Positions 42,697-50,405 of a stretch of 64,000 nucleotides of DNA are shown here, in pieces. The stretch is from Lachnospiraceae bacterium UBA7784. GTDB taxonomy: Bacteria; Bacillota; Clostridia; Lachnospirales; Lachnospiraceae. The translations under genes were made by a program, and so were the position numbers. The notes below the pieces were generated by a model, which was not told the origin of the DNA, did not search any database, and saw only the letters and a program-made list of their open reading frames with translations. Numbering within the stretch: the stretch's first letter is position 1; each line of letters starts with the position of its first letter. Location of the stretch: assembly GCA_002480925.1 (NCBI GenBank), contig DLDA01000023.1:12674-76673 (forward strand), in the 5' to 3' direction.

Positions 42697-43941
42697 ATGG
42701 CAACAGTAAGACCTTTTGCAGCGATCCGTCCGCGTGTGGACATGGCGCAGACCATCGCGGCACTGCCATATGACGTATACGATAGATCAGAGGCTACATC
42801 CCATGTCAGGAAGTTCCCTCACTCCTTTCTCGCAATAGACAGGGCAGAGACCTCCTTTCCTACAGATGTGAGCGAGTATGACCCAAGGGTCTACAAGAAG
42901 GCTCATGACCTGCTATGGCAGTGGGTGGATGACGGCTCCTTTGTACGTGATAATGCTCCATATTATTATATCTATGAGGAAAATATGGACGGCCGCGCCC
43001 AGACAGGTATTGTTGCCTGCGCCTCGATCGATGATTATCAAAACGGAGTAATAAAGAAACATGAGAATACCCGTGCCGAGAAGGAAGAGGACAGGATAAA
43101 TCATGTGGATGCCTGCAATGCCCAGACGGGACCTATCTTTTTGGCATACAGGAGAAATAATACAATAGAAGAGATCATAAGCCGTCACAAGAGCCATGAG
43201 GAGCCTGTTTATGATTTTACAACTCTTGACGGGATTTCCCACAGGGTATGGATCATAAAGGACCCTGAGGAAATAGAGACCATAAGGTCTGCCTTTGCCG
43301 GTATTGATTCGATCTACATAGCGGATGGACATCATCGTGCCGCATCTGCTGTCAAGGTAGGACTAAAAAGAAGAGCTGCCCATCCGGGATATACAGGAGA
43401 CGAGGAATTCAATTATTTCCTGTCAGTACTGTTTCCGGACGAGGAGTTAAAGATTTTTGACTATAACAGGGTCCTAAAGGATCTGAACGGACACACTCCT
43501 ATGGAGGTTCTTGGTGCGGTAAAGGAGGTTGCTGAGCTTAAACGACAGGGCAGGGCGCCTATAAAGCCGCAGTTCAAGGGCTCATTTTCAATGTATTTAG
43601 ATGATACCTGGTATAATTTTGCCTTCAGACAGAATCTGAGGAGCACAGATCCAGTGGACGGTCTTGATGTATCACTGCTTCAGAATCTGATACTTGATCC
43701 GGTATTTGGGATCAAGGATCCGAAGACGGATTCGCGGATTGACTTCGTAGGAGGTATTAGAGGATTAAGAGAGCTGGAGCACCGCTGTGACAGGGACTGC
43801 AAGGCGGCCTTTGCCATGTACCCGACATCTATCTCTGAGCTTTTTGCAGTGGCCGACGCCGGTCGTCTGATGCCGCCTAAGTCCACCTGGTTTGAACCAA
43901 AGCTTAGGAGCGGACTCTTTATTCATGAGCTGGATCATTAG
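42697..43941 (+). CDS. DUF1015-family protein
   Basis: A 414-residue protein of the DUF1015 family, usually placed beside serA/serC in Clostridia, as here. Conserved stretches: VRPFAAIRPRVDMAQTIAALPYDVYD at the start (first residues only quoted in part), ENTRAEKEEDRINHVDACNAQ, and IADGHHRAASA with an HH pair. The repeated genomic link to serine synthesis suggests a role in that pathway; some relatives have been linked to ADP-dependent serine kinase (SbnI/SerK-like, ParB-fold) activity, but I cannot prove it here. AAAGGAG stands six bases before the ATG. It may be transcribed by readthrough of the serA terminator. Confidence 0.85.
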   Translation: MATVRPFAAIRPRVDMAQTIAALPYDVYDRSEATSHVRKFPHSFLAIDRAETSFPTDVSEYDPRVYKKAHDLLWQWVDDGSFVRDNAPYYYIYEENMDGRAQTGIVACASIDDYQNGVIKKHENTRAEKEEDRINHVDACNAQTGPIFLAYRRNNTIEEIISRHKSHEEPVYDFTTLDGISHRVWIIKDPEEIETIRSAFAGIDSIYIADGHHRAASAVKVGLKRRAAHPGYTGDEEFNYFLSVLFPDEELKIFDYNRVLKDLNGHTPMEVLGAVKEVAELKRQGRAPIKPQFKGSFSMYLDDTWYNFAFRQNLRSTDPVDGLDVSLLQNLILDPVFGIKDPKTDSRIDFVGGIRGLRELEHRCDRDCKAAFAMYPTSISELFAVADAGRLMPPKSTWFEPKLRSGLFIHELDH

Positions 43942-43986
43942 TCAGGGATCAGGGGGATGCCTATGCTCGTGGATTGAACCCACGAT

Positions 43987-44240
43987 TTAATCAAAAGAGA
44001 GCTTGTCACCTGCCACATCAAGGGTCAGGTCGGCAAGCTCGTTTTCTTTGTATGTTACCTCAAAATGATTTACATAAAGGAAAGTGACCATTGTTGTAGC
44101 GGCAGTACGTTTATTACCATCGAGAAAGACCTGATGTCAGGCAAAGCCTTCAAGTTACTTAGCAGCCTTATCAAATACAGTAGGAAAAAGATCAGTTCCG
44201 GCGAAGGACTGATAAGGAGCGGCACACGTGTCAAACAAAG
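43987..44240 (-). pseudogene. Doc/Fic-family toxin gene remnant
   Basis: Reading the reverse strand in one frame gives APYQSFAGTDLFPTVFDKAA, then K-stop-LEGFA-stop, then HQVFLDGNKRTAATTM and a normal end LDVAGDKLSFD with its own stop. The Fic motif HxFxDGNKR is intact in letter, and the order matches Doc-type proteins, which modify EF-Tu or similar targets. Two in-frame stops (after AAK and after EGFA) and loss of the N-terminal ~45 residues show it is dead. No antitoxin gene is visible alongside. The frame is unbroken apart from the stops, so decay is recent. It lies between the DUF1015 gene and the FMN riboswitch promoter. Confidence 0.85.
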
Positions 44241-44253
44241 GCCATAAAAACAC

Positions 44254-44282
44254 TTGCATACAGAAAAGAGAAGTGATAGAAT
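44254..44282 (+). promoter_or_regulatory. Sigma-A promoter for the FMN riboswitch-ribU transcript
   Basis: TTGCAT and TAGAAT with a 17-base spacer; +1 near 44289, just before the riboswitch. Confidence 0.72.
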
Positions 44283-44302
44283 GATAGCCAAAATTAAATG
44301 AA

Positions 44303-44482
44303 GGAGATCTTCAGGGCGGGGTGAGATTCCCCACTGGCGGTATAGTCCGCGACCCATTGCTTTTCTTATCTGTGCAGTGGCCGAACCGGTGCGACTCCGG
44401 TACCAACAGTATCTGATATATTGACAGGTGTCTCATATGAGACCAGGTTCATTATATCACAAGTCTGGATGGAAGAAGGTCA
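44303..44482 (+). ncRNA. FMN riboswitch (RFN element)
   Basis: Characteristic RFN segments in order: TCAGGGCGGGGTGAGATTCC, CCACTGGCGGT, CCGCGACCC, GTGGCCGAACCGGTGCGACT, CCGGTACCAACAGT and finally GTCTGGATGGAAGAAGG. A variable hairpin (GTCTCATATGAGAC) sits between the last two. When FMN binds, downstream transcription should stop at the terminator at 44508. The regulated gene is the riboflavin importer ribU. Confidence 0.97.
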
Positions 44483-44507
44483 GGTATTTTCCATACGATG
44501 ACTAGAA

Positions 44508-44552
44508 GGCCCTGTAGAGTTACTTTTCAAGTATCTGTCTGCAGGGCTTTTT
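44508..44552 (+). terminator. Expression-platform terminator of the FMN riboswitch
   Basis: GCCCTG(TAGAG) pairs with (CTGT)CTGCAGGGC across an AT-rich loop and is followed by TTTTT; 26 bases after the aptamer. The 130 bases between here and ribU hold only a purine-rich leader ending in GAAAGGAG. Confidence 0.85.
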
Positions 44553-44678
44553 CAGGCTCGCAAGAAGGGAGACCTGCTCCTGGAGGAGCTCTCTCATCTT
44601 CTGGCAAAGAGGATCTCCGATAACCAACTGTCCCTGTAGGATGAGGCAGAGACGGCGCCATAGAAAGGAGATCAGATT

Positions 44679-45308
44679 ATGGCAGATTTCACATTAGATC
44701 AGGAGGAGAAAAGGGGTAAGAGAAGCAGCAGAGGAAGTGTCCGCTATATGGCAGTGACAGGAGTCCTGTCAGCAAGCGCATTTATCCTTCAGCTTCTAGA
44801 GATACCGCTTCCCTTCCTTCCGTCCTTCATCAAGTTCGATTTTTCAGATCTTCCGGCACTGATCGGATCATTTGCAATGGGGCCGGTATGCGGAATACTG
44901 ATAGAGCTTCTGAAGAATCTCTTCCATGCGCTTGTTTCCCAGAGCTTCGGAGTAGGCGAGATCTCGAATTTCATCCTCGGTGCTATATTTGTAGGCATAT
45001 CCGGGCTTATCTATAAGGTTGACAGGACCAAGAGGGGAGCAGTGATAGCTTCAGTAGCAGGAGCTATAGCTATGGCAGCTCTAAGTTTTCCGAGCAATAT
45101 CTTTTTCGTATATCCTGTCTATTACAACTTCATGCCTAAGGCAACGATCCTGGCAGCCTATCAGGCTGTTATCCCTTCGATGAAGAGTGTGGAGCAGTCG
45201 ATCCTCTGCTTCAATGTACCGTTCACATTTGCAAAGGGGATGATCGATGTCCTGATCACCTTCCTTATCTACAAAAGGATATCGCCGCTTCTTAAGGGCA
45301 GGCATTGA
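44679..45308 (+). CDS. ribU: Riboflavin ECF transporter S component
   Basis: A 209-residue membrane protein with about six hydrophobic segments. ECF S components such as RibU bind riboflavin outside and work with a shared EcfAA'T energising module, not present here. The segment KFDFSDLPALIGSFAMGPVCG and the SFPSNIFFVYPVYYNFM loop are typical of RibU. The polar N-terminal 25 residues precede the first span. The upstream FMN riboswitch confirms the vitamin assignment. GAAAGGAG lies before the ATG and a strong terminator follows the gene. Confidence 0.95.
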   Translation: MADFTLDQEEKRGKRSSRGSVRYMAVTGVLSASAFILQLLEIPLPFLPSFIKFDFSDLPALIGSFAMGPVCGILIELLKNLFHALVSQSFGVGEISNFILGAIFVGISGLIYKVDRTKRGAVIASVAGAIAMAALSFPSNIFFVYPVYYNFMPKATILAAYQAVIPSMKSVEQSILCFNVPFTFAKGMIDVLITFLIYKRISPLLKGRH

Positions 45309-45314
45309 TAAGCA

Positions 45315-45343
45315 GACCGCACCAGGTGGGTGCGGTCTTTTTT
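45315..45343 (+). terminator. Rho-independent terminator after ribU
   Basis: GACCGCACC / GGTGCGGTC stem of nine pairs with a short loop, then TTTTTT. It ends four bases before the -35 box of the amylase promoter. Confidence 0.95.
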
Positions 45344-45347
45344 GTTC

Positions 45348-45376
45348 TTGACAATGGAAACGTTTTCACTTATATT
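45348..45376 (+). promoter_or_regulatory. Amylase promoter with LacI/CcpA-type operator in the spacer
   Basis: TTGACA and TATATT are 17 bases apart. The spacer contains TGGAAACGTTTTCA (45355-45368), a near-palindrome matching the cre consensus TGWAANCGNTNWCA at 13 of 14 positions. A repressor bound there would exclude RNA polymerase. Just after the start site GAAAGCTTTC (45387-45396) is another perfect palindrome. The leader to the ATG is about 135 bases with no recognised riboswitch. Confidence 0.75.
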
Positions 45377-45518
45377 TCTCTTAGTTGAAAGCTTTCCAAA
45401 ACATTTGCCATCTGACGCTTTTGCCCTGCAGCTTTCGGAATGCCAGTAAGAGCTTTAGCAGAGACGGCCAGCCATGGTATTGGAAGTTTCTGCAGATCAG
45501 GATATGAAAGGGAAATAT

Positions 45519-47174
45519 ATGCAGAATTTAATGAAAAAGGCCCTTGCAGTGATGATAATAGCTGCGGCGTGTCTTCAGGTAAGCGGGACAGCTTATGGGG
45601 CAGAGCCTTCCTCTGTTACTCATTCGACAGACAAGCAGGCTCTTAAGAACGGTCTGTGTACAGACACAGCAGATGGAACTATACTCCATGCCTGGTGCTG
45701 GTCCTTTAAGACAATAAAGGAAAATATGAAGGACATAGCAGAGGCCGGCTTCTCGACGGTCCAGACATCGCCGGCTAATGCCTGCGTTGACGCTTATCCG
45801 ACAAAGAAGCTTATGGGAGAAGATGAAAGCGGCGGTACCGATGGCGCCTGGTGGTGGCAGTATCAGCCGACTGACTGGAAAATCGGTAACTATCAGCTGG
45901 GTACGGAAAAAGATTTCAAAGATATGTGCGCCGAGGCGGACAAGTACGGGATCAAGATAATAGTTGATGTGATACCAAACCACACGACTCCACGTCTTGG
46001 CGATGTCTCGAAGGACCTGATCAAGGCGGCAGGAGGCGGAAAGGGAGTCGATGGAGGACTCTATCATCAGAACGGATTTAATAATATCACTCGCTGGGAT
46101 GACAGATATGAGTGCACGACAGGAGAGATGGGAGGACTTCCTGATGTGAATACAGAAAATCCTGGCTTTCAGGATTATTTTGTAAGCTACTTAAAGCAGC
46201 TGGTAAAGGATGGCTGCGACGGTATGCGTTACGATACAGCCAAGCATATAGGCCTTCCCTCGGATCCGCTTGATAAGTATAGCAGTGAGCATGGCTGGAA
46301 GAATAATTTCTGGCCTCTGGTGACAGGCAAAGAGGCCGATCTGAATGGCACGAGCTTTGATGCAAAAGGCCTGTTTATATATGGAGAGGTGCTTCAGGGA
46401 GCCAATGTGCCACAGGACGAGTATCAGAAATATATAGACATGACAGCCTCAGATTATGGCGCAGCACTTAGAAGTGCGCTGATGATAAGCAACTTTCAGG
46501 CGTCGAATATTTCTGATATGCAGGTAGGAAACCCAAAAAAAGCAGTTACCTGGGTTGAATCCCATGATACCTACTGTAATGATCACGAATCCGCAAAGCT
46601 TACTGATAGACAGATAGAGCTGGGCTGGGCTATCCTTGCCTCTCAGAAGAACGGCACGCCCCTGTTTTTTTCAAGACCTGATGGATCTGACGGACCGGAA
46701 AGAAATTACTGGGGTAAGAACGTTCTTGGAGCAAAGGGTAATGACGAGTTCAAGAGCACAATAGTAAAGGGAGCCAACTTTTTCCGCAATGCCATGAAGG
46801 GCCAACCGCAGAAGCTTGAAAATCCTGATGATGATCTGCATCTTCTGATGGTTTCACGAGGAAAGAAGGGAGTCGCCCTGATAAACGGAAGCGACAAGGC
46901 AGAGATAAAGATAAAGACGGGGCTTGGGAATGGCACATATACAGATACTGTAAGCCAGAGTAAATTTACTGTAAAAAACGGAGTGCTGACCGGAACGATA
47001 GGTAAGGAAACGGCAGCATTTATCTATAAAAGAGATAAGACCAGGATCCCTCTTGTACCTGTAGCAGGAGTAATCATAATTGGCGGAGCGGCTCTTCTTG
47101 TAATAGTTCTAAGAAAAAAATCTGTCACAAGCAACAAGGTCAAGGGGAAGCAGAGCAAAGAAGATAAGGGTTGA
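45519..47174 (+). CDS. Secreted, membrane-anchored alpha-amylase (GH13)
   Basis: A 551-residue starch-degrading enzyme. The start with AAAGGGA six bases upstream gives MQNLMKKALAVMII, a signal peptide cleaved near AYGA-E (residue about 28). GH13 motifs: IIVDVIPNHT, nucleophile Asp239 in GMRYDTAKH, acid/base Glu290 in IYGEVLQG, and Asp350 in VESHDTY. A short beta domain follows. The C-terminus has a hydrophobic span (VPVAGVIIIGGAALLVIVL) and a Lys-rich tail with no LPxTG, so the enzyme stays membrane-tethered on the outside. A close paralogue starts at 63522. The last 66 bases overlap the converging AEC gene. Confidence 0.95.
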   Translation: MQNLMKKALAVMIIAAACLQVSGTAYGAEPSSVTHSTDKQALKNGLCTDTADGTILHAWCWSFKTIKENMKDIAEAGFSTVQTSPANACVDAYPTKKLMGEDESGGTDGAWWWQYQPTDWKIGNYQLGTEKDFKDMCAEADKYGIKIIVDVIPNHTTPRLGDVSKDLIKAAGGGKGVDGGLYHQNGFNNITRWDDRYECTTGEMGGLPDVNTENPGFQDYFVSYLKQLVKDGCDGMRYDTAKHIGLPSDPLDKYSSEHGWKNNFWPLVTGKEADLNGTSFDAKGLFIYGEVLQGANVPQDEYQKYIDMTASDYGAALRSALMISNFQASNISDMQVGNPKKAVTWVESHDTYCNDHESAKLTDRQIELGWAILASQKNGTPLFFSRPDGSDGPERNYWGKNVLGAKGNDEFKSTIVKGANFFRNAMKGQPQKLENPDDDLHLLMVSRGKKGVALINGSDKAEIKIKTGLGNGTYTDTVSQSKFTVKNGVLTGTIGKETAAFIYKRDKTRIPLVPVAGVIIIGGAALLVIVLRKKSVTSNKVKGKQSKEDKG

Positions 47175-48047
47175 GAGAGCTACGACTGAGCAGGCAAGAG
47201 CTGGCCTCCTGTTGTATTTTTCGGCAATAACCGCCGAAAGTGAGGCCGACGGCATGCAGTAGAGAATAAAGGCGACACGCTTTACTGCTACATCAAATGG
47301 CAGAAGGATAAGTACGATAAAGAAAAGTGCCGGAAGAAGGAGCATCCTTATCAGAGTAAGAGGGATGACTCCTTTTTCTTTTATCAGAGAAGAAGGATCC
47401 ATAGAGCCAATCTGCAGGCCGACTATTATAAGTGAAAGCGGAGTCATCATTGACCCTATTGCAGAAATGCTGTCTGTAATCATTGCAGGGAAACGGAAAG
47501 GCAGGCAGTAGAGTATCATCGAGGCTGCTGAAATCATTATGATCTTATTTGTCAGGAGCTTTTGCGGGGAAAGGATCTCCCTTACGGACTTTTCACTGCC
47601 CTCTGCCTTTTCCATGCCTATAGTAAAGAAGAGCAGCTGGAAAACAAAGTTGTGGAAAATGGTATACAGAGTCGCTGTATTGCCGAAAAGCAGTGGGATC
47701 ACTGAAAAGCCTAAGAATCCTACGTTGGCAAAAAGCACAAGGTCGAAGGAGATGGGGAGAGATTCCCTGTCCTTTATGAAGAGGGGCAGTATCAGAAAGC
47801 ATAGCAGAAATGAAAGCAGATAATAGATAAATCCCAGTAGAAGGGATACAAGCGAAGCATAAAGGGCGCTTCCCTTAAATCTCTGCTGGGATGATGCTAT
47901 AAGTGAAAATGGCAGTACAAGCTTTAGGAGGAAATCAGACAGAACCTTTGATGCATCGGATGAGATAATGCTTTTACGGCTCAGGAATATTCCGCATGCT
48001 GTAAATATCAGAAGCTCTACAAGTATTGAATAGACTGATCCCTTCAT
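47109..48047 (-). CDS. AEC-family (auxin efflux carrier-like) transporter
   Basis: A 312-residue membrane protein with about ten spans in two halves, typical of AEC transporters. Bacterial members exchange or export organic acids such as malate, malonate or lactate, so an organic acid is the likely cargo. It is the last gene of a reverse-strand run (ATPase, binding protein, two permeases, kinase-like protein, hydroxyacid dehydrogenase, this). Six bases separate it from the dehydrogenase gene, suggesting it may export a 2-hydroxy acid. Its 3' end overlaps the amylase gene by 66 bases on the opposite strand. Confidence 0.88.
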   Translation of the reverse strand: MKGSVYSILVELLIFTACGIFLSRKSIISSDASKVLSDFLLKLVLPFSLIASSQQRFKGSALYASLVSLLLGFIYYLLSFLLCFLILPLFIKDRESLPISFDLVLFANVGFLGFSVIPLLFGNTATLYTIFHNFVFQLLFFTIGMEKAEGSEKSVREILSPQKLLTNKIIMISAASMILYCLPFRFPAMITDSISAIGSMMTPLSLIIVGLQIGSMDPSSLIKEKGVIPLTLIRMLLLPALFFIVLILLPFDVAVKRVAFILYCMPSASLSAVIAEKYNRRPALACSVVALSTLIFFALLPLDLVACDRFFS

Positions 48048-48052
48048 AGACC

Positions 48053-49045
48053 TTACTCCAGTAATTCCTTATTGACAAGACTGTTGTACTTTCCTGTGCC
48101 TTTTTCTGAGAGACATTCTATCAGATGGGAAAGGCATCTTTCTCTCGCCTCATAAAATGAGTCCTCGGATAGAAATGCTGAATGAGGTGTCATTATACAG
48201 TTTTCAAGTCCGAATAGATCGCTCTTTTCATTGATTTCGTCCTCAATCACATCGATGGCTGCGGCTAGTATCTTTTTCTCCTTGAGGGCTCTGACAAGGG
48301 CTGGCTCATCAACTACGGCTCCACGGGAGGTGTTTATTAAAAAGGCATCTGGCTTCATCAGATCGAATTCCCTGTCGCTTATCATATGCTCTGTCACTCC
48401 CGGTATCAGAGGACAATGAAGCGAAACATAGTCAGATGAGGAAAGAAGCTGATCTAAGCTTTCTGCCTTTTTGCAGCCATATTCAGACAGATATTCCTTT
48501 GTCTTGGTAGGTGCATAGACCATGATTTTCATACCAAATGCATGCAGTATGGGTACTATACGTTTCGGTATCTCTCCAAAGAAGACCATTCCAAAGACCT
48601 TGTCACGAAGGCGGTGCATGGGATATGAAAGCAGAGGATCCCATTTGCCTGCCTGTACGGTACGGTCCATAAAGGTGATGCTTCTGGTAAGATCCAGCAT
48701 GAAGCCTATGGTATGAAGAGCGACCTCGTCAGCACAGAAGCCAGGTATATTGCAGACAAGGACAGAATGCCTGGTGGCAGACTCGATATCGACATTATTA
48801 TAGCCTATGCTCTGAAGAGATACGATCTTAAGAGAAGGACATTTCTCCATCAGCTCATCGGTTATCTTATCGTATTCGACAACTATTCCCTCAATGTCAT
48901 TTTTGTTTATTATTTCATAAAGAGGTGTCCTGCGGTCCGGATCCTTTACCTCGATAAGCTTAAGATCAGTAATGCCTTTCTCAGAAAGGATCCTGTTCTC
49001 ATAGTCAAGATTGTCATCAATGTTATAATAGAGTATATTTCTCAT
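48053..49045 (-). CDS. D-2-hydroxyacid dehydrogenase family protein (CtBP-like)
   Basis: A 330-residue protein of the D-isomer-specific 2-hydroxyacid dehydrogenase family, which reduces 2-oxo acids to D-2-hydroxy acids. Catalytic Arg is in NTSRGAVVDEPALV, Glu in DVIEDE, His in MTPHSAFLSE. Odd: the dinucleotide fingerprint, normally GxGxxG, reads VFFGEIP, losing two of three glycines, and the position usually holding the NAD-selecting Asp is Ala in MVYAPTKT, hinting at altered or NADP preference. GGAGG stands before the ATG. It lies three bases after the kinase-like gene in the amino-acid transport operon. Confidence 0.88.
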   Translation of the reverse strand: MRNILYYNIDDNLDYENRILSEKGITDLKLIEVKDPDRRTPLYEIINKNDIEGIVVEYDKITDELMEKCPSLKIVSLQSIGYNNVDIESATRHSVLVCNIPGFCADEVALHTIGFMLDLTRSITFMDRTVQAGKWDPLLSYPMHRLRDKVFGMVFFGEIPKRIVPILHAFGMKIMVYAPTKTKEYLSEYGCKKAESLDQLLSSSDYVSLHCPLIPGVTEHMISDREFDLMKPDAFLINTSRGAVVDEPALVRALKEKKILAAAIDVIEDEINEKSDLFGLENCIMTPHSAFLSEDSFYEARERCLSHLIECLSEKGTGKYNSLVNKELLE

Positions 49046-49047
49046 AC

Positions 49048-49668
49048 TTATGCATCCTCCTTGTCATCGAGGCCGAAGCGGATCTTTATCGTCTGATAAA
49101 GAGATTCGGCACTCCCGTTAATTCCAAGCAGACTAGAATTCAAAAGCAGATCATGATGGAGAAGATCCTCCGGAGCATAGCCTGCATAATGCAGATGATA
49201 AGCCTTCCTTGCCCGGTCTACCTTTTTTATCATCTTCTCGGCCTCATCCTTTCCCATCCTAAGTACATCTATGCTGTTTCTCAGCCTGTCTTCGTATGGG
49301 GCATAGATAAAGATATGCATGGCATTCTTCTCATTACCGAGTATGAAGTCCGAGCAACGTCCTACTATTATGCAGGATTCGCGGTCTGCTATGTCTCTTA
49401 TGATCCTGGTCTGCTCATTGAATATCATATCCTGAGTCTCAGTTGCGGAACGACCAAGAGGAAACATCATTCTGAGATATTCACCGCTTCCTACTGATTC
49501 CTCGTGCTTCTTTATTTCAGAAACCGGCATCCCAAGGTTTTTGGCGGTCATTTCTACTATGTCACGGTCATAGAAATTCACGCCTAGAAGCTCTGAGAGC
49601 TTTATAGCGATCGGACGGCCGAGGCTTCCGAACTGTCTTGAAATTGTGACTATAAAACGATGGTCCAT
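49048..49668 (-). CDS. Cytidylate kinase-like family protein
   Basis: A 206-residue P-loop kinase-like protein of the cytidylate-kinase-like family, frequent in Clostridia beside transporters. It starts MDHRFIVTISRQFGSLGRPIA where true kinases have GxGxxGKS-type loops; here the Walker Lys is missing, as in other family members. YDRDIVEMTAKNLG, IIVGRCSDFIL and RVDRARKAYHLHYAG-like segments (KVDRARKAYHLHY) follow. The phosphate acceptor is unknown; it is probably not the housekeeping CMP kinase. AAGGAGG precedes the ATG. It is located between the permeases and the dehydrogenase gene. Confidence 0.8.
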   Translation of the reverse strand: MDHRFIVTISRQFGSLGRPIAIKLSELLGVNFYDRDIVEMTAKNLGMPVSEIKKHEESVGSGEYLRMMFPLGRSATETQDMIFNEQTRIIRDIADRESCIIVGRCSDFILGNEKNAMHIFIYAPYEDRLRNSIDVLRMGKDEAEKMIKKVDRARKAYHLHYAGYAPEDLLHHDLLLNSSLLGINGSAESLYQTIKIRFGLDDKEDA

Positions 49669-49679
49669 ATTACACCTCC

Positions 49680-50405
49680 TTATGTGCGTGCCCTGACTTT
49701 AAGAGCGCCGGGCTGTAAGTATCGTCCTGATCGTCTCTCTATAAACCCGAAGAACTGCTCAAAGAGCTCGAATACTATCCAGTAGATAAGGGCACAGGCT
49801 GTATAGGCCTCAAGAAATTTCTGGTTCATTGTTGCAAAGTTTCTTGCGGTACCCATCATCTCCATAATTGTTACCATGCAGGTAAGCGAGGTGGCCTTGA
49901 GGAGATTGACGAAATGGTTTCCGAAGTTCGGTATGGCGACCACTATCATCTGCGGTATTATGATGTGAAGCATTGCCTGTCCTTTTGTGAAGCCAAAGGC
50001 AGTGCAGGCCTCGGACTGACCCCTTGGAACTGCGTTATATGCACTTATTATCATATCTGCCAGATAAGGGGTATATGACAGGGAAAGAGCAAAAATCGCG
50101 AACTGAAGAGTCGGGGTATTTCTGTTGCTGTAGGTCAGGTTAAAGAGTGAATAGAGCTTTGCCATTACTCCATCTATCGAGGTATTAAATACATAGAGGA
50201 ATACCAGAATAGGGATACCCTTTAGAAAAGAGGCGACGATCTTGAATATGGTTCTTATGATCTTTAGCGGGCATGTGAGCAGAAGCGACAGAATGATACC
50301 GCCTGTAAGGGCAAGCGCTATCGAGGCTACAGTAAGTATCAGCGTCGTAGGCATTGCCCTTATTATCGGGATAAATGATTGAAAGAATGTAGATTGATCA
50401 AACAT
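49680..50405 (-). CDS. Amino-acid ABC transporter permease (second)
   Basis: A 241-residue HisM/GlnP-type permease with about five spans. The EAA loop reads EACTAFGFTKGQAMLHIIIP. The start chosen is ATG with GGAAAGGAG eight bases upstream, giving MFDQSTFFQSF; an upstream GTG (50429) is in frame but would place that ribosome binding site inside the gene. It overlaps the first permease by eight bases. It forms the heterodimeric channel with that permease. Transcribed on the reverse strand with the binding protein and ATPase. Confidence 0.9.
   Translation of the reverse strand: MFDQSTFFQSFIPIIRAMPTTLILTVASIALALTGGIILSLLLTCPLKIIRTIFKIVASFLKGIPILVFLYVFNTSIDGVMAKLYSLFNLTYSNRNTPTLQFAIFALSLSYTPYLADMIISAYNAVPRGQSEACTAFGFTKGQAMLHIIIPQMIVVAIPNFGNHFVNLLKATSLTCMVTIMEMMGTARNFATMNQKFLEAYTACALIYWIVFELFEQFFGFIERRSGRYLQPGALKVRART

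Noticed and set aside
43965-43986. tRNA fragment (T-arm-like CGTGGGTTCAATCCACG on the reverse strand)
   Set aside because: No acceptor or anticodon arms around it and the loop register is wrong; probably just a hairpin after the dead doc gene.
44065-44247. Forward 60-codon frame between DUF1015 and the FMN riboswitch
   Set aside because: It is the complementary shadow of the Doc pseudogene, which has a recognisable Fic motif on the other strand.
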